Shown here: piece by piece, positions 35,444-44,598 of the stretch
Position numbering within the stretch: position 1 is the first letter of the stretch
Layout of the letters: each line of letters begins with the position of its first letter
Assembly: GCF_000381265.1 (NCBI RefSeq)
Contig: NZ_KB906261.1
Coordinates: 1-64,000, forward strand
Direction: 5' to 3'
Origin: Curvibacter lanceolatus ATCC 14669
Lineage (GTDB): Bacteria > Pseudomonadota > Gammaproteobacteria > Burkholderiales > Burkholderiaceae_C
DNA length: 64,000 nt
The notes under the pieces: model-generated
Database searches by the model: none
The model's input: only the letters and a program-made list of their open reading frames with translations
Told to the model about the DNA's origin: nothing
Made by a program: the position numbers and the translations under genes

Positions 35444-36379
35444 TCATGTGGGCGCTTTCCAATGTTCGGTGCTTCGGCCTTCTGCCTTGTCCAGCTCCCC
35501 CTGAATGCAGGAGGTGGATTCCAGTTGAACGGTGGTGTGGGTGATGGCGAATTGCGATGCCAGTAGCTGATTTACCGCGACGAGCAAGGCCTGCGGTTGC
35601 GACGTCTGTGGGTCATAGACTACGTGCGCGCTCAGACTCGTCTTTGCGCTGCCGACTGCCCAGACATGCAGCTCGTGCACCGAAAGCACCCCTGGCACGC
35701 CCAGCAGGGCCTGCTTGAGTTGCGGCAGGTCTATGCCCTCGGGCACGCCCTCCAGCAGAATATTGAGTGTTTCCTTCAGCAGGATCCAGGTGCGCGGCAG
35801 CACCCATAGGCCGATAGCGACGGCTATGACGGTGTCCACCCAGTTCCACCCGGTGAAGCGGATGACCAGCGCACCAATGATGACGCCGATCGAGCCGAGC
35901 AGGTCGCTCCAGACCTCCAGGTAGGCGCCTTTGACGTTGAGGCTGGAGTCCTTGCCCGCGGACAGGAGGCGCATGCTCACGATATTGACGATCGTGCCAA
36001 GCACCGCGATGACCAGGACGCCAGTCGTTTGGACCGCTGGTGGATTGCTCCAGCGCTGCCATGCTTCATACAGGATGTATGCCGCGACACCGAAGAGCAG
36101 CAAGGCATTGAATGCGGCAGCGAGAATTTCGAAGCGGTGGTAGCCAAAGGTGCGTTGGTCGTCCATGGCGCGGCGCCCCACCCGGATGGCGGCCAGCGCA
36201 ATCGCCAGTGCCGCCACATCGGTGAACATGTGTGCGGCGTCCGATAGCAGCGCCAGGCTGTTGAGCATGACCCCACCAATGACCTCGGCCAGCATGAAGC
36301 CACCGGTCAGCATCAGCGCGTAGCGCAATGCCTTCTCGTTTCCCGGCGCCGGTAAGGCGTGCTCAGATCCCTTGCCCAT
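35444..36379 (-). CDS. czcD: CzcD-type cation diffusion facilitator
   Basis: A 311-residue inner-membrane antiporter exporting Zn2+/Cd2+/Co2+ to the periplasm. Six membrane segments are expected. The metal site is visible in SDAAHMFTD (helix 2) and EVWSDLLGS (helix 5), and a C-terminal cytosolic domain contains VHELHVWAVG. The ATG at 36379 has AAGGAG 8 nt upstream, so an in-frame start 42 nt earlier is rejected. It lies downstream of the czcBA block on the same strand. Confidence 0.92.
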   Translation of the reverse strand: MGKGSEHALPAPGNEKALRYALMLTGGFMLAEVIGGVMLNSLALLSDAAHMFTDVAALAIALAAIRVGRRAMDDQRTFGYHRFEILAAAFNALLLFGVAAYILYEAWQRWSNPPAVQTTGVLVIAVLGTIVNIVSMRLLSAGKDSSLNVKGAYLEVWSDLLGSIGVIIGALVIRFTGWNWVDTVIAVAIGLWVLPRTWILLKETLNILLEGVPEGIDLPQLKQALLGVPGVLSVHELHVWAVGSAKTSLSAHVVYDPQTSQPQALLVAVNQLLASQFAITHTTVQLESTSCIQGELDKAEGRSTEHWKAPT

Positions 36380-36458
36380 GTGTGTTCTCCTTGAGTTTCG
36401 TTGTGGTGCTGTTCCAGCCAAAGGAAGCTGCGCTTGCCGGTGCCGGTGGCACCATCGA

Positions 36459-36815
36459 TCAGGGCTGAATGTTTGTGCGCTTATGCAAAAAAGACTCGCA
36501 GTTGCGGACGTTCACATAGACCGCAGAGTTCAGCTCAATCGATGCACTCTCGCGGTAAGCGGCCACCCGCCACCGAACCCTACCTACCTCCCTCCACCGA
36601 ACTACCGCGAAGACCTCCACGGGTTGGCGAGGCGGTGAGAACCCGCACTGCCACTCGTATCTGCGTTGAGCCAATTCGTCGAGTCCGATCCGTTCTACGA
36701 CACCGGTCCGCCAACCATCACTCCAGGCAAAGCGGCCCTCGTAGACAGGGGTCGCGCACCCAGCCAATGCTGCCGACGCCAACAACGTCACGATCCAGTA
36801 GGGTCTGTATGCCAT
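36459..36815 (-). CDS. Putative lipoprotein, unknown function
   Basis: A 118-residue protein with a lipobox (LAGC, Cys about 20). A compact mature domain follows, rich in Trp, Arg and Val (GRFAWSDGWRTG..., VFAVVRWREVGRVRWRV), with two more cysteines. No family is recognised. It is on the same strand as the czc genes and czcD. Confidence 0.6.
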   Translation of the reverse strand: MAYRPYWIVTLLASAALAGCATPVYEGRFAWSDGWRTGVVERIGLDELAQRRYEWQCGFSPPRQPVEVFAVVRWREVGRVRWRVAAYRESASIELNSAVYVNVRNCESFLHKRTNIQP

Positions 36816-36917
36816 GGTGTCTCGGCCTCATTTTTGATCTGCCGTGGTGCAAGCTGCATGCAGGCATGCAGGCACGCAGCCGAGCGGCTGCTCAGGTATG
36901 GCCGGTTCGTACCAGCC

Positions 36918-37154
36918 TCAGTGGTGATCGTGCGATCGCGGCTTCTTGGGGGGCCTGGTTTGCAAGCGCAGCGCCTGACGCTCTCTCAGTCTGTTTGCAA
37001 GGCGCTGGCTGTACTTGGTCCGCTCCACCAGCGGCGGGTGGTACTTGAGCCAGAGGTGGCGCAGGCCCCAAAACACCAACACGGATACCAGCAAGCCGAT
37101 CCATATCCAGAACAGCTTGGCAAATAGTCCGTCCGGGGCCGACTGCATGGACAT
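36918..37154 (-). CDS. Small membrane protein with His tail
   Basis: A 78-residue protein with one hydrophobic helix (about 11-32, FAKLFWIWIGLLVSVLVFWG), a strongly basic cytosolic region and a C-terminal SHDHH. It lies within the czc gene series. No family is recognised; a small accessory subunit is possible. Confidence 0.5.
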   Translation of the reverse strand: MSMQSAPDGLFAKLFWIWIGLLVSVLVFWGLRHLWLKYHPPLVERTKYSQRLANRLRERQALRLQTRPPKKPRSHDHH

Positions 37155-37338
37155 GCATCACCCCTCTAGCGAAACCGGACGGGCGGCGTCAAGTTCTCTC
37201 CAAGAGGCGACGCACGGCAAGGCGGACAGCGTTGCCTGCACCCCCGCGCAGCGAGGCCTCCCCTGGTGCGGGGAGTTCGTGCCCAACCTGGAGTTGCCAC
37301 CTGGCCATATCGCATGGCAGTTGCAGCCTCGTTTCGCG

Positions 37339-37719
37339 CTACTTCAGCGTGAAACGGACGGAAGCCACGGCCTTTCCAGCCTTCGAGACGGCAACCACGG
37401 CTTTGGTGCCTGCCGCGACCTTGAAATTACCGGCGGCTTCGAGCTTTCCGTCCACGGGCTGGAGCTGGACTTCCTGCTTGTCCCTACCGCTCAGGATGGT
37501 GGCCTTCGCGGTCATGCCTGAGACGTCAAACGGTTTGCCGTGGTCGCGCATGAACAACTGCAGCTTGTCGGCCTTGGCCACTAGCTCGTAGTCCACATCC
37601 TTCGCTTGGGCGGTGACGCCCCCGTGCATTGGCTTGGCTTCGTGGCCGTGGTCATCGGCAGCGAAGGCCGTGCCGGAAATCGAGACTACCAGTGCGATGA
37701 GGACTTGAGAGAATTTCAT
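37339..37719 (-). CDS. Periplasmic protein resembling the CzcB N-terminal metal domain
   Basis: A 126-residue secreted protein (signal peptide about 1-20). The mature protein starts DDHGHEAKPMHGG and has a beta-rich domain (VDYELVAKADKLQLFMRDHG...). The order HGG, aromatic/acidic strand and D-x-G/K-x-P turn follows that of residues about 95-140 of the CzcB protein encoded upstream. It therefore looks like a free-standing version of that module, possibly a periplasmic metal donor. AAAGGAA precedes the ATG. A hairpin separates it from czcA. Confidence 0.65.
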   Translation of the reverse strand: MKFSQVLIALVVSISGTAFAADDHGHEAKPMHGGVTAQAKDVDYELVAKADKLQLFMRDHGKPFDVSGMTAKATILSGRDKQEVQLQPVDGKLEAAGNFKVAAGTKAVVAVSKAGKAVASVRFTLK

Positions 37720-37753
37720 GTAAGTTCCTTTGGAGCGAGATTTAGGGAAAGGA

Positions 37754-37778
37754 GAGGTCCCGCCGCGAGCGGGACCTC
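37754..37778 (-). terminator. Hairpin between czcA and the downstream periplasmic gene
   Basis: A perfect 10-bp stem (GAGGTCCCGC / GCGGGACCTC) with a 5-nt loop, 6 bp after the czcA stop. It may end or attenuate the czcBA transcript. Confidence 0.65.
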
Positions 37779-37784
37779 CCGCGC

Positions 37785-40700
37785 TTACACCGGTGCGGGT
37801 GCGTCCGGGTGTTTGGGTTCGGCCGAAACATCCTCGTCTTCCTCATCGGGTCGGTGGGCCAGCCGATAAAGAATCGGCAGCACGAGAAGCGTGAGCAGCG
37901 TGGACGAAAGAATTCCGCCAATCACCACGGTTGCCAGGGGACGCTGGACTTCAGCGCCAGTGCCTGTAGCGATGGCCATGGGAATGAAGCCCAGTGAGGC
38001 CACCAAGGCGGTCATCAGAACGGGGCGCAAGCGGGTCAGAGCGCCTTCACGGATCGCCTCGTCAAGGCCCACACCACCTTCTCTCAAGCTTCGGATGTAG
38101 GAAATCATCACCAGCCCGTTGAGGACGGCCACCCCCGACAGCGCAATAAACCCTACGGCCGCTGAGATAGACATCGGAATGTCGCGAAGCCAAAGCGCCA
38201 AGATGCCGCCCGTCAGCGCGAATGGAATACCGGTGAAGACCAGCAATCCATCCTTGACGTTTCCGAACATCGCGAACAAAAGGACGAAGACCAGCAGCAG
38301 GGACACGGGCACGACGATCTGCAAGCGCTTCGTAGCCGATTGCAGGTTCTCGAAGGTTCCACCCCAGCTCGTCCAGTAGCCCGTAGGGATCTTGATTTGA
38401 GCGAGGCCTTGCTCGGCGTCAGCCACGAAAGATCCCACATCGCGTCCGCGCACGTTGGTGCTCACCACAATGCGCCGCTTTCCGTTCTCGCGGCTGACCT
38501 GGTTGGGTCCTGGTGCCAGATCGAACGTAGCGACCTCACCCAGCGGAATGAAGTTTGTCTTGCCCTCCGTGCCCGTTCCGGAGCGTGGGAGCGCAATGGG
38601 CAGCCGCTTCATTCCCTCCAGGTCGTTGCGCAGGGCTTCGGGCAGTCGAACCAGGATGTCGAATCGGCGGTCGCCCTCGAACATGGTGCCGGCCTCACGT
38701 CCGCCGATGGCCGTGGCCACGGTGTCTTGGATGTCGGCGACGTTCAGGCCATAGCGTGCGGCCTTCTGGCGGTCGATATTCACCGTGAGCATCGGAAGGC
38801 CTGTTGTCTGCTCGACCTTCACCTCGGATGACCCCTGGATCTTCTGCAGCATTGCGGAAACCTCTTCGGCGGACTTGTTCAACACGTCCATGTCGTCACC
38901 GAAAATCTTTACCGCCACGTCGCTTCGCACACCCGAGATCAGCTCGTTGAAGCGCAACTGAATGGGCTGGGAGAACTCGTAGTTGTTGCCAGGAATTTTG
39001 CCCAGGACTTCCTGAATTGCGGCAAGCAACTCGTCTCGGGTCTTGCGCGGCTCAGGCCATTCGTCCACGGGCTTGAGCATGATGTACCCGTCCGAAATGT
39101 TCGGCGGCATGGGGTCCGACGCAATTTCGGCAGTGCCGGTTCTCGCGAAGATGCGCTCGATCTCGGGAAACTTCGCTTTCAGTGTCCGCTCGATCTGCTG
39201 CTGCATAGCCACCGACTGGGACAGGCTGGTTCCCGGAATGCGCAGCGCCTGGATGGCAAGGTCACCCTCATTGAGGTTGGGAACGAATTCGCTGCCCATG
39301 CGGGTGGCAATCAGTCCGCACAAGACCACAGCCACTGCGGCAATGGTGAGAACCAGCGTTTTGGCGCCCATCACGCGATCGAGCAGCGGGGCGTACATGC
39401 GCTTGGCATAGCCAAGGAGAAAGTTCTCCTTCTCGCTGACCCGGTTGCCAATGAAAAGGGCAACCGCTGCCGGGATGAACGTCACCGACAAAATCATCGC
39501 GCCGAGCAGTGCAGCGACCACGGTGAACGCCATCGGGTGAAACATCTTTCCTTCAACACCCGTGAGCGCGAAGATGGGCAGGTACACCACCACGATGATC
39601 AGTTGCCCGAACAGCAAGGGGCGGCGCGATTCCTGGGACGCGAGGAACACTTCATGGAAGCGCTCTGCCCGGGTCAGCGGCCGCCCATGATGCGCTTGCG
39701 CGTGGGCAAGACGCCGAACACAGTTCTCAACGATCACGACAGCACCGTCAATGATGATGCCGAAGTCCAGGGCCCCGAGGCTCATCAGGTTGGCACTCAC
39801 CTTGTACTGGACCATGCCCGTGAACGTGAAGAGCATCGACAAGGGAATGACCATTGCGGTGATGATCGCTGCGCGGATGTTCCCCAGGAAAAGGAAAAGG
39901 ATCACGATCACGAGAACCGCGCCTTCGAGCAGGTTTTTCTTCACCGTGCCGATGGCCTTGTCGACGAGCACCGTGCGGTCATAGACCGTCACCGCATGCA
40001 CACCCTCTGGAAGGCTCTTGTTGACCTCCACCATCTTCTTGTCTACCGCCTGGGAGACGGTCCGGCTGTTTTCTCCAATCAGCATGAACACGGTGCCGAG
40101 AACCACTTCCCGTCCGTTGTCCGTAGCAGCTCCGGTTCGAAGCTCCCGGCCAATGCCCACTTCGGCCACGTCCTTGACGCGCACGGGCACGCCGTTGGCG
40201 CTGCTGAGGATCACGTTGCCGATGTCCTCCAGGGATTTCACTTGGCCAGGCGCACGGATGAGGTACTGCTCGCCGCGCTTTTCGATGTAGCCCGCGCCCA
40301 CGTTTCCGTTGTTGCGATCCAGAGCGGTCAATACGTCCTGCAGCGTCACGCCCAGCGAAGCCAGGCGCTCGGGGATGGGCGCGATCTGGTATTCCTTGGC
40401 GAAGCCGCCGATGGAGTTGATTTCCGTCACGCCAGGAACGTTGCGCAGCTGTGGCTTGATGATCCAGTCCTGGATCTCGCGCAGGTCGGTCGGGGTGTAG
40501 GGTGAGCCGTCGGGCTTCTTCGCGCCGTCCTTGGTTTCGACGGTCCAAAGGTAGATTTCCCCCAGCCCGGTCGAGATGGGCCCCAGCGCTGGCGTGATGC
40601 CAGCCGGCAGTTTGTCCCGGGCCTCCTGGATGCGCTCGTTAACGAGTTGGCGGGCGAAATAGATGTCGGTGCCGTCCTTGAAAATGACGGTGACTTGCGA

Positions 40701-40970
40701 CAGTCCATACCGCGAAAGCGACCGCGTCTGATCCAGGTTCGGCAGGCCGGCCATGACCGTCTCAATCGGGTATGTGACCCGCTGCTCGGTCTCAAGGGGC
40801 GAGTAGCCGGCCGCCTGCGTGTTGATCTGGACCTGGACGTTCGTGATGTCGGGCACGGCGTCAATAGGCAGCTTCTGGTAGCTGAAGACGCCGAAGGCCG
40901 CCATCGCGAAGGCCGCAAGCAGCACCAGCCATCGCTGCTCGATGGAGAATCGGATGAGTTTTTCAAACAT
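37785..40970 (-). CDS. czcA: CzcA-type RND heavy-metal efflux pump
   Basis: A 1061-residue proton-driven inner-membrane pump, normal length for CzcA. The HME1 signature DFGIIIDGAVVIVEN (about residue 400-415) matches the Zn/Co/Cd group. Two sets of membrane helices flank large periplasmic loops. It lies 15 bp downstream of czcB. CzcA normally works with CzcB and the outer-membrane channel CzcC, but here czcC is truncated, so trans-envelope export would need another TolC-like protein. Confidence 0.95.
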   Translation of the reverse strand: MFEKLIRFSIEQRWLVLLAAFAMAAFGVFSYQKLPIDAVPDITNVQVQINTQAAGYSPLETEQRVTYPIETVMAGLPNLDQTRSLSRYGLSQVTVIFKDGTDIYFARQLVNERIQEARDKLPAGITPALGPISTGLGEIYLWTVETKDGAKKPDGSPYTPTDLREIQDWIIKPQLRNVPGVTEINSIGGFAKEYQIAPIPERLASLGVTLQDVLTALDRNNGNVGAGYIEKRGEQYLIRAPGQVKSLEDIGNVILSSANGVPVRVKDVAEVGIGRELRTGAATDNGREVVLGTVFMLIGENSRTVSQAVDKKMVEVNKSLPEGVHAVTVYDRTVLVDKAIGTVKKNLLEGAVLVIVILFLFLGNIRAAIITAMVIPLSMLFTFTGMVQYKVSANLMSLGALDFGIIIDGAVVIVENCVRRLAHAQAHHGRPLTRAERFHEVFLASQESRRPLLFGQLIIVVVYLPIFALTGVEGKMFHPMAFTVVAALLGAMILSVTFIPAAVALFIGNRVSEKENFLLGYAKRMYAPLLDRVMGAKTLVLTIAAVAVVLCGLIATRMGSEFVPNLNEGDLAIQALRIPGTSLSQSVAMQQQIERTLKAKFPEIERIFARTGTAEIASDPMPPNISDGYIMLKPVDEWPEPRKTRDELLAAIQEVLGKIPGNNYEFSQPIQLRFNELISGVRSDVAVKIFGDDMDVLNKSAEEVSAMLQKIQGSSEVKVEQTTGLPMLTVNIDRQKAARYGLNVADIQDTVATAIGGREAGTMFEGDRRFDILVRLPEALRNDLEGMKRLPIALPRSGTGTEGKTNFIPLGEVATFDLAPGPNQVSRENGKRRIVVSTNVRGRDVGSFVADAEQGLAQIKIPTGYWTSWGGTFENLQSATKRLQIVVPVSLLLVFVLLFAMFGNVKDGLLVFTGIPFALTGGILALWLRDIPMSISAAVGFIALSGVAVLNGLVMISYIRSLREGGVGLDEAIREGALTRLRPVLMTALVASLGFIPMAIATGTGAEVQRPLATVVIGGILSSTLLTLLVLPILYRLAHRPDEEDEDVSAEPKHPDAPAPV

Positions 40971-40985
40971 GTATAGGCTCCGGGA

Positions 40986-42596
40986 TCAGTGCGTGTGTTC
41001 GGCAGATCCCTTGCCGAGCTCGGACTTCACGACGAAGCTACCGGTCGAGGCGTAAGGCATGCCGGCCTTGAGGCCCCCAAGGACCTCGATCCGCTTGCCA
41101 TCGCTGCGGCCCAGCTTCACGGGCTGAGCAATAAACCCACCGTTGACCTTCAGGAAGACAACGGGCTTGTCTCCAAGGTTCTGCACCGCGTCAGCCGAGA
41201 TCGTCACAGGTGCCGCTGTTTCTTCAGAAATAACCTCGACGTTCACGAACAGGCCGGGGCGCCAGGCGCCTTTGGGGTTGTCCAGAACCACGCGGGCTTT
41301 GGCTGTGCGGGTTTGCTCGCCGATCAACGCGCCCACAAAAGCAACCGTACCCGTGGCCGACGCATCAAACGCAGTGGCCTTGATGGTGACTTTCTCCCCC
41401 ACCCGCACCGACGGCAGATCCTTCGCTGGAAGGTTGATTTCAGCCCAAACGGTGGAGAGGTCCGAGATGGTGAACACGGCCGCATCTTCCTTGACGGCTT
41501 CGCCCAGGCTCAGATGCTTCTCGATGACGATCCCGTCAAAGGGCGCACGCAGCTCGATGCGGTTGAGACCGGAAGCCGACGAGGTGGACAGGCCCAGCGC
41601 ACTCAGCTTTTGATTGGCGTTGGCCACAGCCACCTCTGCTTCGCTCAGGGCTTGCCTGGCCTGCAGGTAGTCCTGTTCGGCAGATACCTTCTGCTCCCAC
41701 AGCTTCTTTTCTCGCTCGTAAGTCGTCTTGGCCAGAGCGAGGCGCTTGTGGGCCGTCTGCAGCTCGCTGCGTTGCTCCGAGGCAGTGGGGCTGGCAATGG
41801 CCGCCAGGACTTGTCCCTTCTTGACGACCTGGCCAAGGCTGGCGCTGACGCTTTCCACCACACCGGCGAGCCGTGGAACCACATGCGAGGTGCGGTCTTC
41901 GTTGAGCGTGATTTCACCAGGCAGCAAGAGTGCCGTCTTGATGTTGGCGGCGGATGTCGTATCCACCGTAATCGAGGCAGCCTTGATCTGGGCGTCTGCC
42001 AATTCAACCTTGCCTTCTTCCTTGCTCATCACGAACATGAAGGGCTCGGTGGCCGTCTGCGCGATGATCTCGATCTCGAATGCATGGGGTTCGGGAACGA
42101 TTTCCTTACTGACCAGGCTGTCTTTTTCCTGAACGAAAGTCAGCTTCTGCTTTTCGTCTGTAAGGCGGGTCACCGTTGCGGTGACCGTCGCGGCATTCAG
42201 CGGCAGCGCCTTGTCCTTGTCGAACAACCAGATGCGCAGCCGCGGCTCTCCACCATCCTCGGACAGCAGCGCCTCCAGGCTGAAATCGCCTTCCTTGAAA
42301 ACGGTACCGCCGTGAGCGCCCTTGGCTTCGCTCTTTTCGTGGTGCTCGCCGTCCGCATGGCCCTTGTCATCGTCGTGGCCCTTTTCTCCTGCCTTGCCGT
42401 GGTGCTCACCGTCGCCGTGGCCCTTGGCTTCAGTGTGGCCGCCGTGCCCGTGGCCATCGCCTTCGGCAGCTGCCGTGTTGGGCTTTCCGCCGCCCTGCAA
42501 GATGAAGGCGCCGGCCCCGACCCCCAATGCGAGGACGACGGCAATGGCGATCAGGTGCTTTTTGCTGATGGAGGATTTGCTGGTGTTCATGGTCAT
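40986..42596 (-). CDS. czcB: CzcB-type periplasmic adaptor (membrane fusion protein)
   Basis: A 536-residue adaptor joining the pump to the outer-membrane channel. A membrane anchor (about 14-34) is followed by a His/Asp/Glu-rich segment (about 48-94) and an extra N-terminal metal-binding module opening with AHGG (about 94-97). Then come the lipoyl/hairpin region (ARITLNEDRTS type barrel, coiled coil about 270-330) and the beta-barrel. The His-rich part is longer than usual. It starts 2 bp after the czcC remnant stop. Confidence 0.93.
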   Translation of the reverse strand: MTMNTSKSSISKKHLIAIAVVLALGVGAGAFILQGGGKPNTAAAEGDGHGHGGHTEAKGHGDGEHHGKAGEKGHDDDKGHADGEHHEKSEAKGAHGGTVFKEGDFSLEALLSEDGGEPRLRIWLFDKDKALPLNAATVTATVTRLTDEKQKLTFVQEKDSLVSKEIVPEPHAFEIEIIAQTATEPFMFVMSKEEGKVELADAQIKAASITVDTTSAANIKTALLLPGEITLNEDRTSHVVPRLAGVVESVSASLGQVVKKGQVLAAIASPTASEQRSELQTAHKRLALAKTTYEREKKLWEQKVSAEQDYLQARQALSEAEVAVANANQKLSALGLSTSSASGLNRIELRAPFDGIVIEKHLSLGEAVKEDAAVFTISDLSTVWAEINLPAKDLPSVRVGEKVTIKATAFDASATGTVAFVGALIGEQTRTAKARVVLDNPKGAWRPGLFVNVEVISEETAAPVTISADAVQNLGDKPVVFLKVNGGFIAQPVKLGRSDGKRIEVLGGLKAGMPYASTGSFVVKSELGKGSAEHTH

Positions 42597-42598
42597 TC

Positions 42599-43145
42599 TC
42601 AGTTCTGCGTTGCGATCAGGCGGGGGTCGGAAGGGCCACCGAGCAGGCGGTCCACCTCGGCCGCCGCACGATGTGCTTCGCCGAGTGCTTTGAGATATTG
42701 GGATTTGGCGGTGAAGTAGGTGCGCTGCGCATCAAGCACTTCCAGGAAATTGAACTTGCCGTTCTCAAAGCCAATGGTTGCCGCGTCATAGGCGGACTTC
42801 GCCCCTGGAAGAACATCCTGCTGCAGCGACTGCACCTCCGCTGCAATCGTGGACAGTCGTTCCCGGGCCTGTGCCACTTCGCTGTGCAGACGCACAGTGG
42901 CCGCCTGCAAGTCATCTCGCGCCTTGTCCTCAAGCTTCAGTGCTTCCAGGAGATTGCCTTGGTTGCGGTCGAACACTGGTAGCGGGACAGAAACACCGAA
43001 GAGGAGCACGTTGCGCTGCGTCTCGTTGCTGCGTTGCATGCCCACGCTGACGGTGACGTCCGGCACTCGCTTGCTTTGTTCCAGATCAGTGAGGGCCTTG
43101 CGCCGATCCACCTCGATGCGTGCCAGGACAACGGCAGGCGACGAA
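42599..43145 (-). pseudogene. czcC: 3' part of czcC (outer-membrane efflux channel), 5' end deleted
   Basis: Only the second half of a CzcC/TolC-type channel remains (about 170-182 codons against about 420). It reads from SSPAVVLARIEVDRRKAL through the FDRNQGNL segment to a normal C-terminus. Homology stops at about 43139-43150, where sequence of a histidine kinase on the opposite strand begins. A GTG at 43111 could start a short product, but without the first repeat and signal peptide it cannot form a channel. The promoter and start of the whole czcCBA operon are lost with it. Confidence 0.85.
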
Positions 43146-43923
43146 GAAGTCTGCGGACAACCTGCACCACCGGCTCGACAGCGGCGAGCAGCCTCTGGAG
43201 CTGGTGCCGTTAATCGACCAGTTCAATGCGCTGCTGGCACGCATCGAGAAGGCCTACTCGCAGATGGAAGGCTTCAATGCAGATGTGGCGCATGAGTTGT
43301 GCACCCCACTGGCCACCCTCATTGCAAACAACGAGCTGGCACTCAGGCGTCCTGAGCAGGCGGACATGCGGGAGGTCCTTGCCTCCAACCTGGAAGAACT
43401 GCATCGCCTGACGGGAATCGTCAACGACATGCTGTTTCTGTCCCAGGCGGATCGGGGCGTGGGCGCACGCCGCACTCGCGTTGCCAGCCTCGCATCGGTG
43501 GCTGCGGACGTGTTGGATTACCACGAGGCAGCACTGGCCGATGCCGGCTTGACTGCCAAGGTGGTGGGCGACGCCCATGGCGCCTTTGATGTGCCTTTGT
43601 TGCGCCGGGCCTTGTCGAACCTGCTGGGCAACGCCACCCGGTACGCGAGAAAAGGCTCGATCGTCCAGGTCATCTTCAGGACCGTCGATGAGGAGCACGT
43701 GTTGCTCAGCGTCACCAACTGCGGCGACACCATCGATCCCGAAATTCTCCCGCACCTGTTTGACCGCTTCTTCCGCGCCGATCCCGCCCGCAGCCATGGA
43801 CAAAGCAACCATGGCCTGGGCCTGGCCATCGTTGGCGCAATCGCTCGGATGCATCAGGGCAAGCCAGTCGCACGGTCAGAGAATGGCGTGACGAGTGTCG
43901 GGATAGAGATCCGCGCCCAGTGA
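43146..43923 (+). pseudogene. czcS: 3' part of a CzcS/CusS-like sensor histidine kinase
   Basis: The fragment starts in the HAMP linker (SADNLHHRLDSGEQPLELVP). It keeps the dimerisation/phospho-acceptor helix (FNADVAHELCTPLATL, His intact, but Cys where Arg is usual) and the ATPase domain with N, G1 and G2 boxes (LSNLLGNATRY, NHGLGLAIVGAI). The sensor domain, both membrane helices and the partner czcR are missing. A GTG at 43120 could start a soluble 267-residue kinase core, so residual expression is possible. Confidence 0.85.
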
Positions 43924-43997
43924 CCACCGATCGCGTGCGGCGCTCGCAGCCGAGGAGCCGAATGGTGGTGGCGCGGCTTGCCGAGTGGATTTTTGGG

Positions 43998-44498
43998 TCA
44001 GCGCCTGCCTAGTGCCGTCTGTCTGGTGCCAGATCCGATTTCGCCATGCGCTCCCGGCGGATGCCCCTCGCCGGGTTGCGTTGGCGGCATGTGGTTGTGC
44101 TGGCGCGCGGCTGTAGCCAGGCCACCCAGAATTCCGCAGTCCCCGGCCAGATGGCCTGGCGAACATTGCTCTTGCAGACTGCGAAGCTCCACCTCCAAGG
44201 CTTGCAGTTCCCGAATACGAGACACGACGTGCTCGATATGTGCCTGAAGGAGCGCGTCCACCGCGCCGCAGTTCTCACCGGGCGCGTCTTTGAAATGCAG
44301 CAGCACGCGGATCTCATCGAGCGTCATGTCCAGGCAGCGGCAGTGGCGGATGAAGGCCAGCCGCTCCACGTGGCTGCTGTCGTACACCCGGTAGTTGCTT
44401 TCTGTGCGCGTTGCAATCGGCAGGAGGTTCTCGCGCTCGTAATAGCGGATGGTCTCCGTTTGGGTGCCAGTGGCTTTGGCGAGTTCGCCGATTTTCAT
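43998..44498 (-). CDS. cadR: CadR-type MerR-family cadmium/lead sensor
   Basis: A 166-residue regulator with the N-terminal winged helix (MKIGELAKATG, TETIRYYERENLL). Metal-site cysteines are at about 77, 112 and 121, and a C-terminal extension has scattered His (HNHMPPTQPGEGH), as in CadR of pseudomonads. The ATG at 44498 is the conserved start; a TTG 18 nt upstream is rejected. It is divergent from cadA with a shared promoter. It is clearly distinct from the two PbrR proteins. Confidence 0.92.
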   Translation of the reverse strand: MKIGELAKATGTQTETIRYYERENLLPIATRTESNYRVYDSSHVERLAFIRHCRCLDMTLDEIRVLLHFKDAPGENCGAVDALLQAHIEHVVSRIRELQALEVELRSLQEQCSPGHLAGDCGILGGLATAARQHNHMPPTQPGEGHPPGAHGEIGSGTRQTALGRR

Positions 44499-44561
44499 TG
44501 AGGGGGTGCTTCGCAAAAATCCGGTTTACGTAGGACAAGGCAGCGACATCTCACGCACTGC

Positions 44562-44592
44562 TTGACTTTAAGGTCACTACAGGGTTTCCAAT
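44562..44592 (+). promoter_or_regulatory. CadR-type promoter of cadA
   Basis: TTGACT (44562-44567) and TCCAAT (44587-44592) with a 19-bp spacer carrying an imperfect dyad (TTAAGGTCACTACAGGGTT). The -10 box ends 6 bp before the cadA ATG, so transcription should begin at or next to the start codon. Confidence 0.8.
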
Positions 44593-44598
44593 TAGGCC

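Noticed and set aside
39537..40505. 322-codon plus-strand frame opposite czcA
   Set aside because: Antisense shadow of the CzcA gene.
40989..42719. 576-codon plus-strand frame opposite czcB
   Set aside because: It is antisense to a clear CzcB gene and encodes no recognisable motif.
44562..44590. Similarity between TTAAGGTC here and the transposon inner end near 54664 as a possible left terminal repeat
   Set aside because: Only about eight bases match and they are part of the CadR promoter; the outer part of the repeat is absent.
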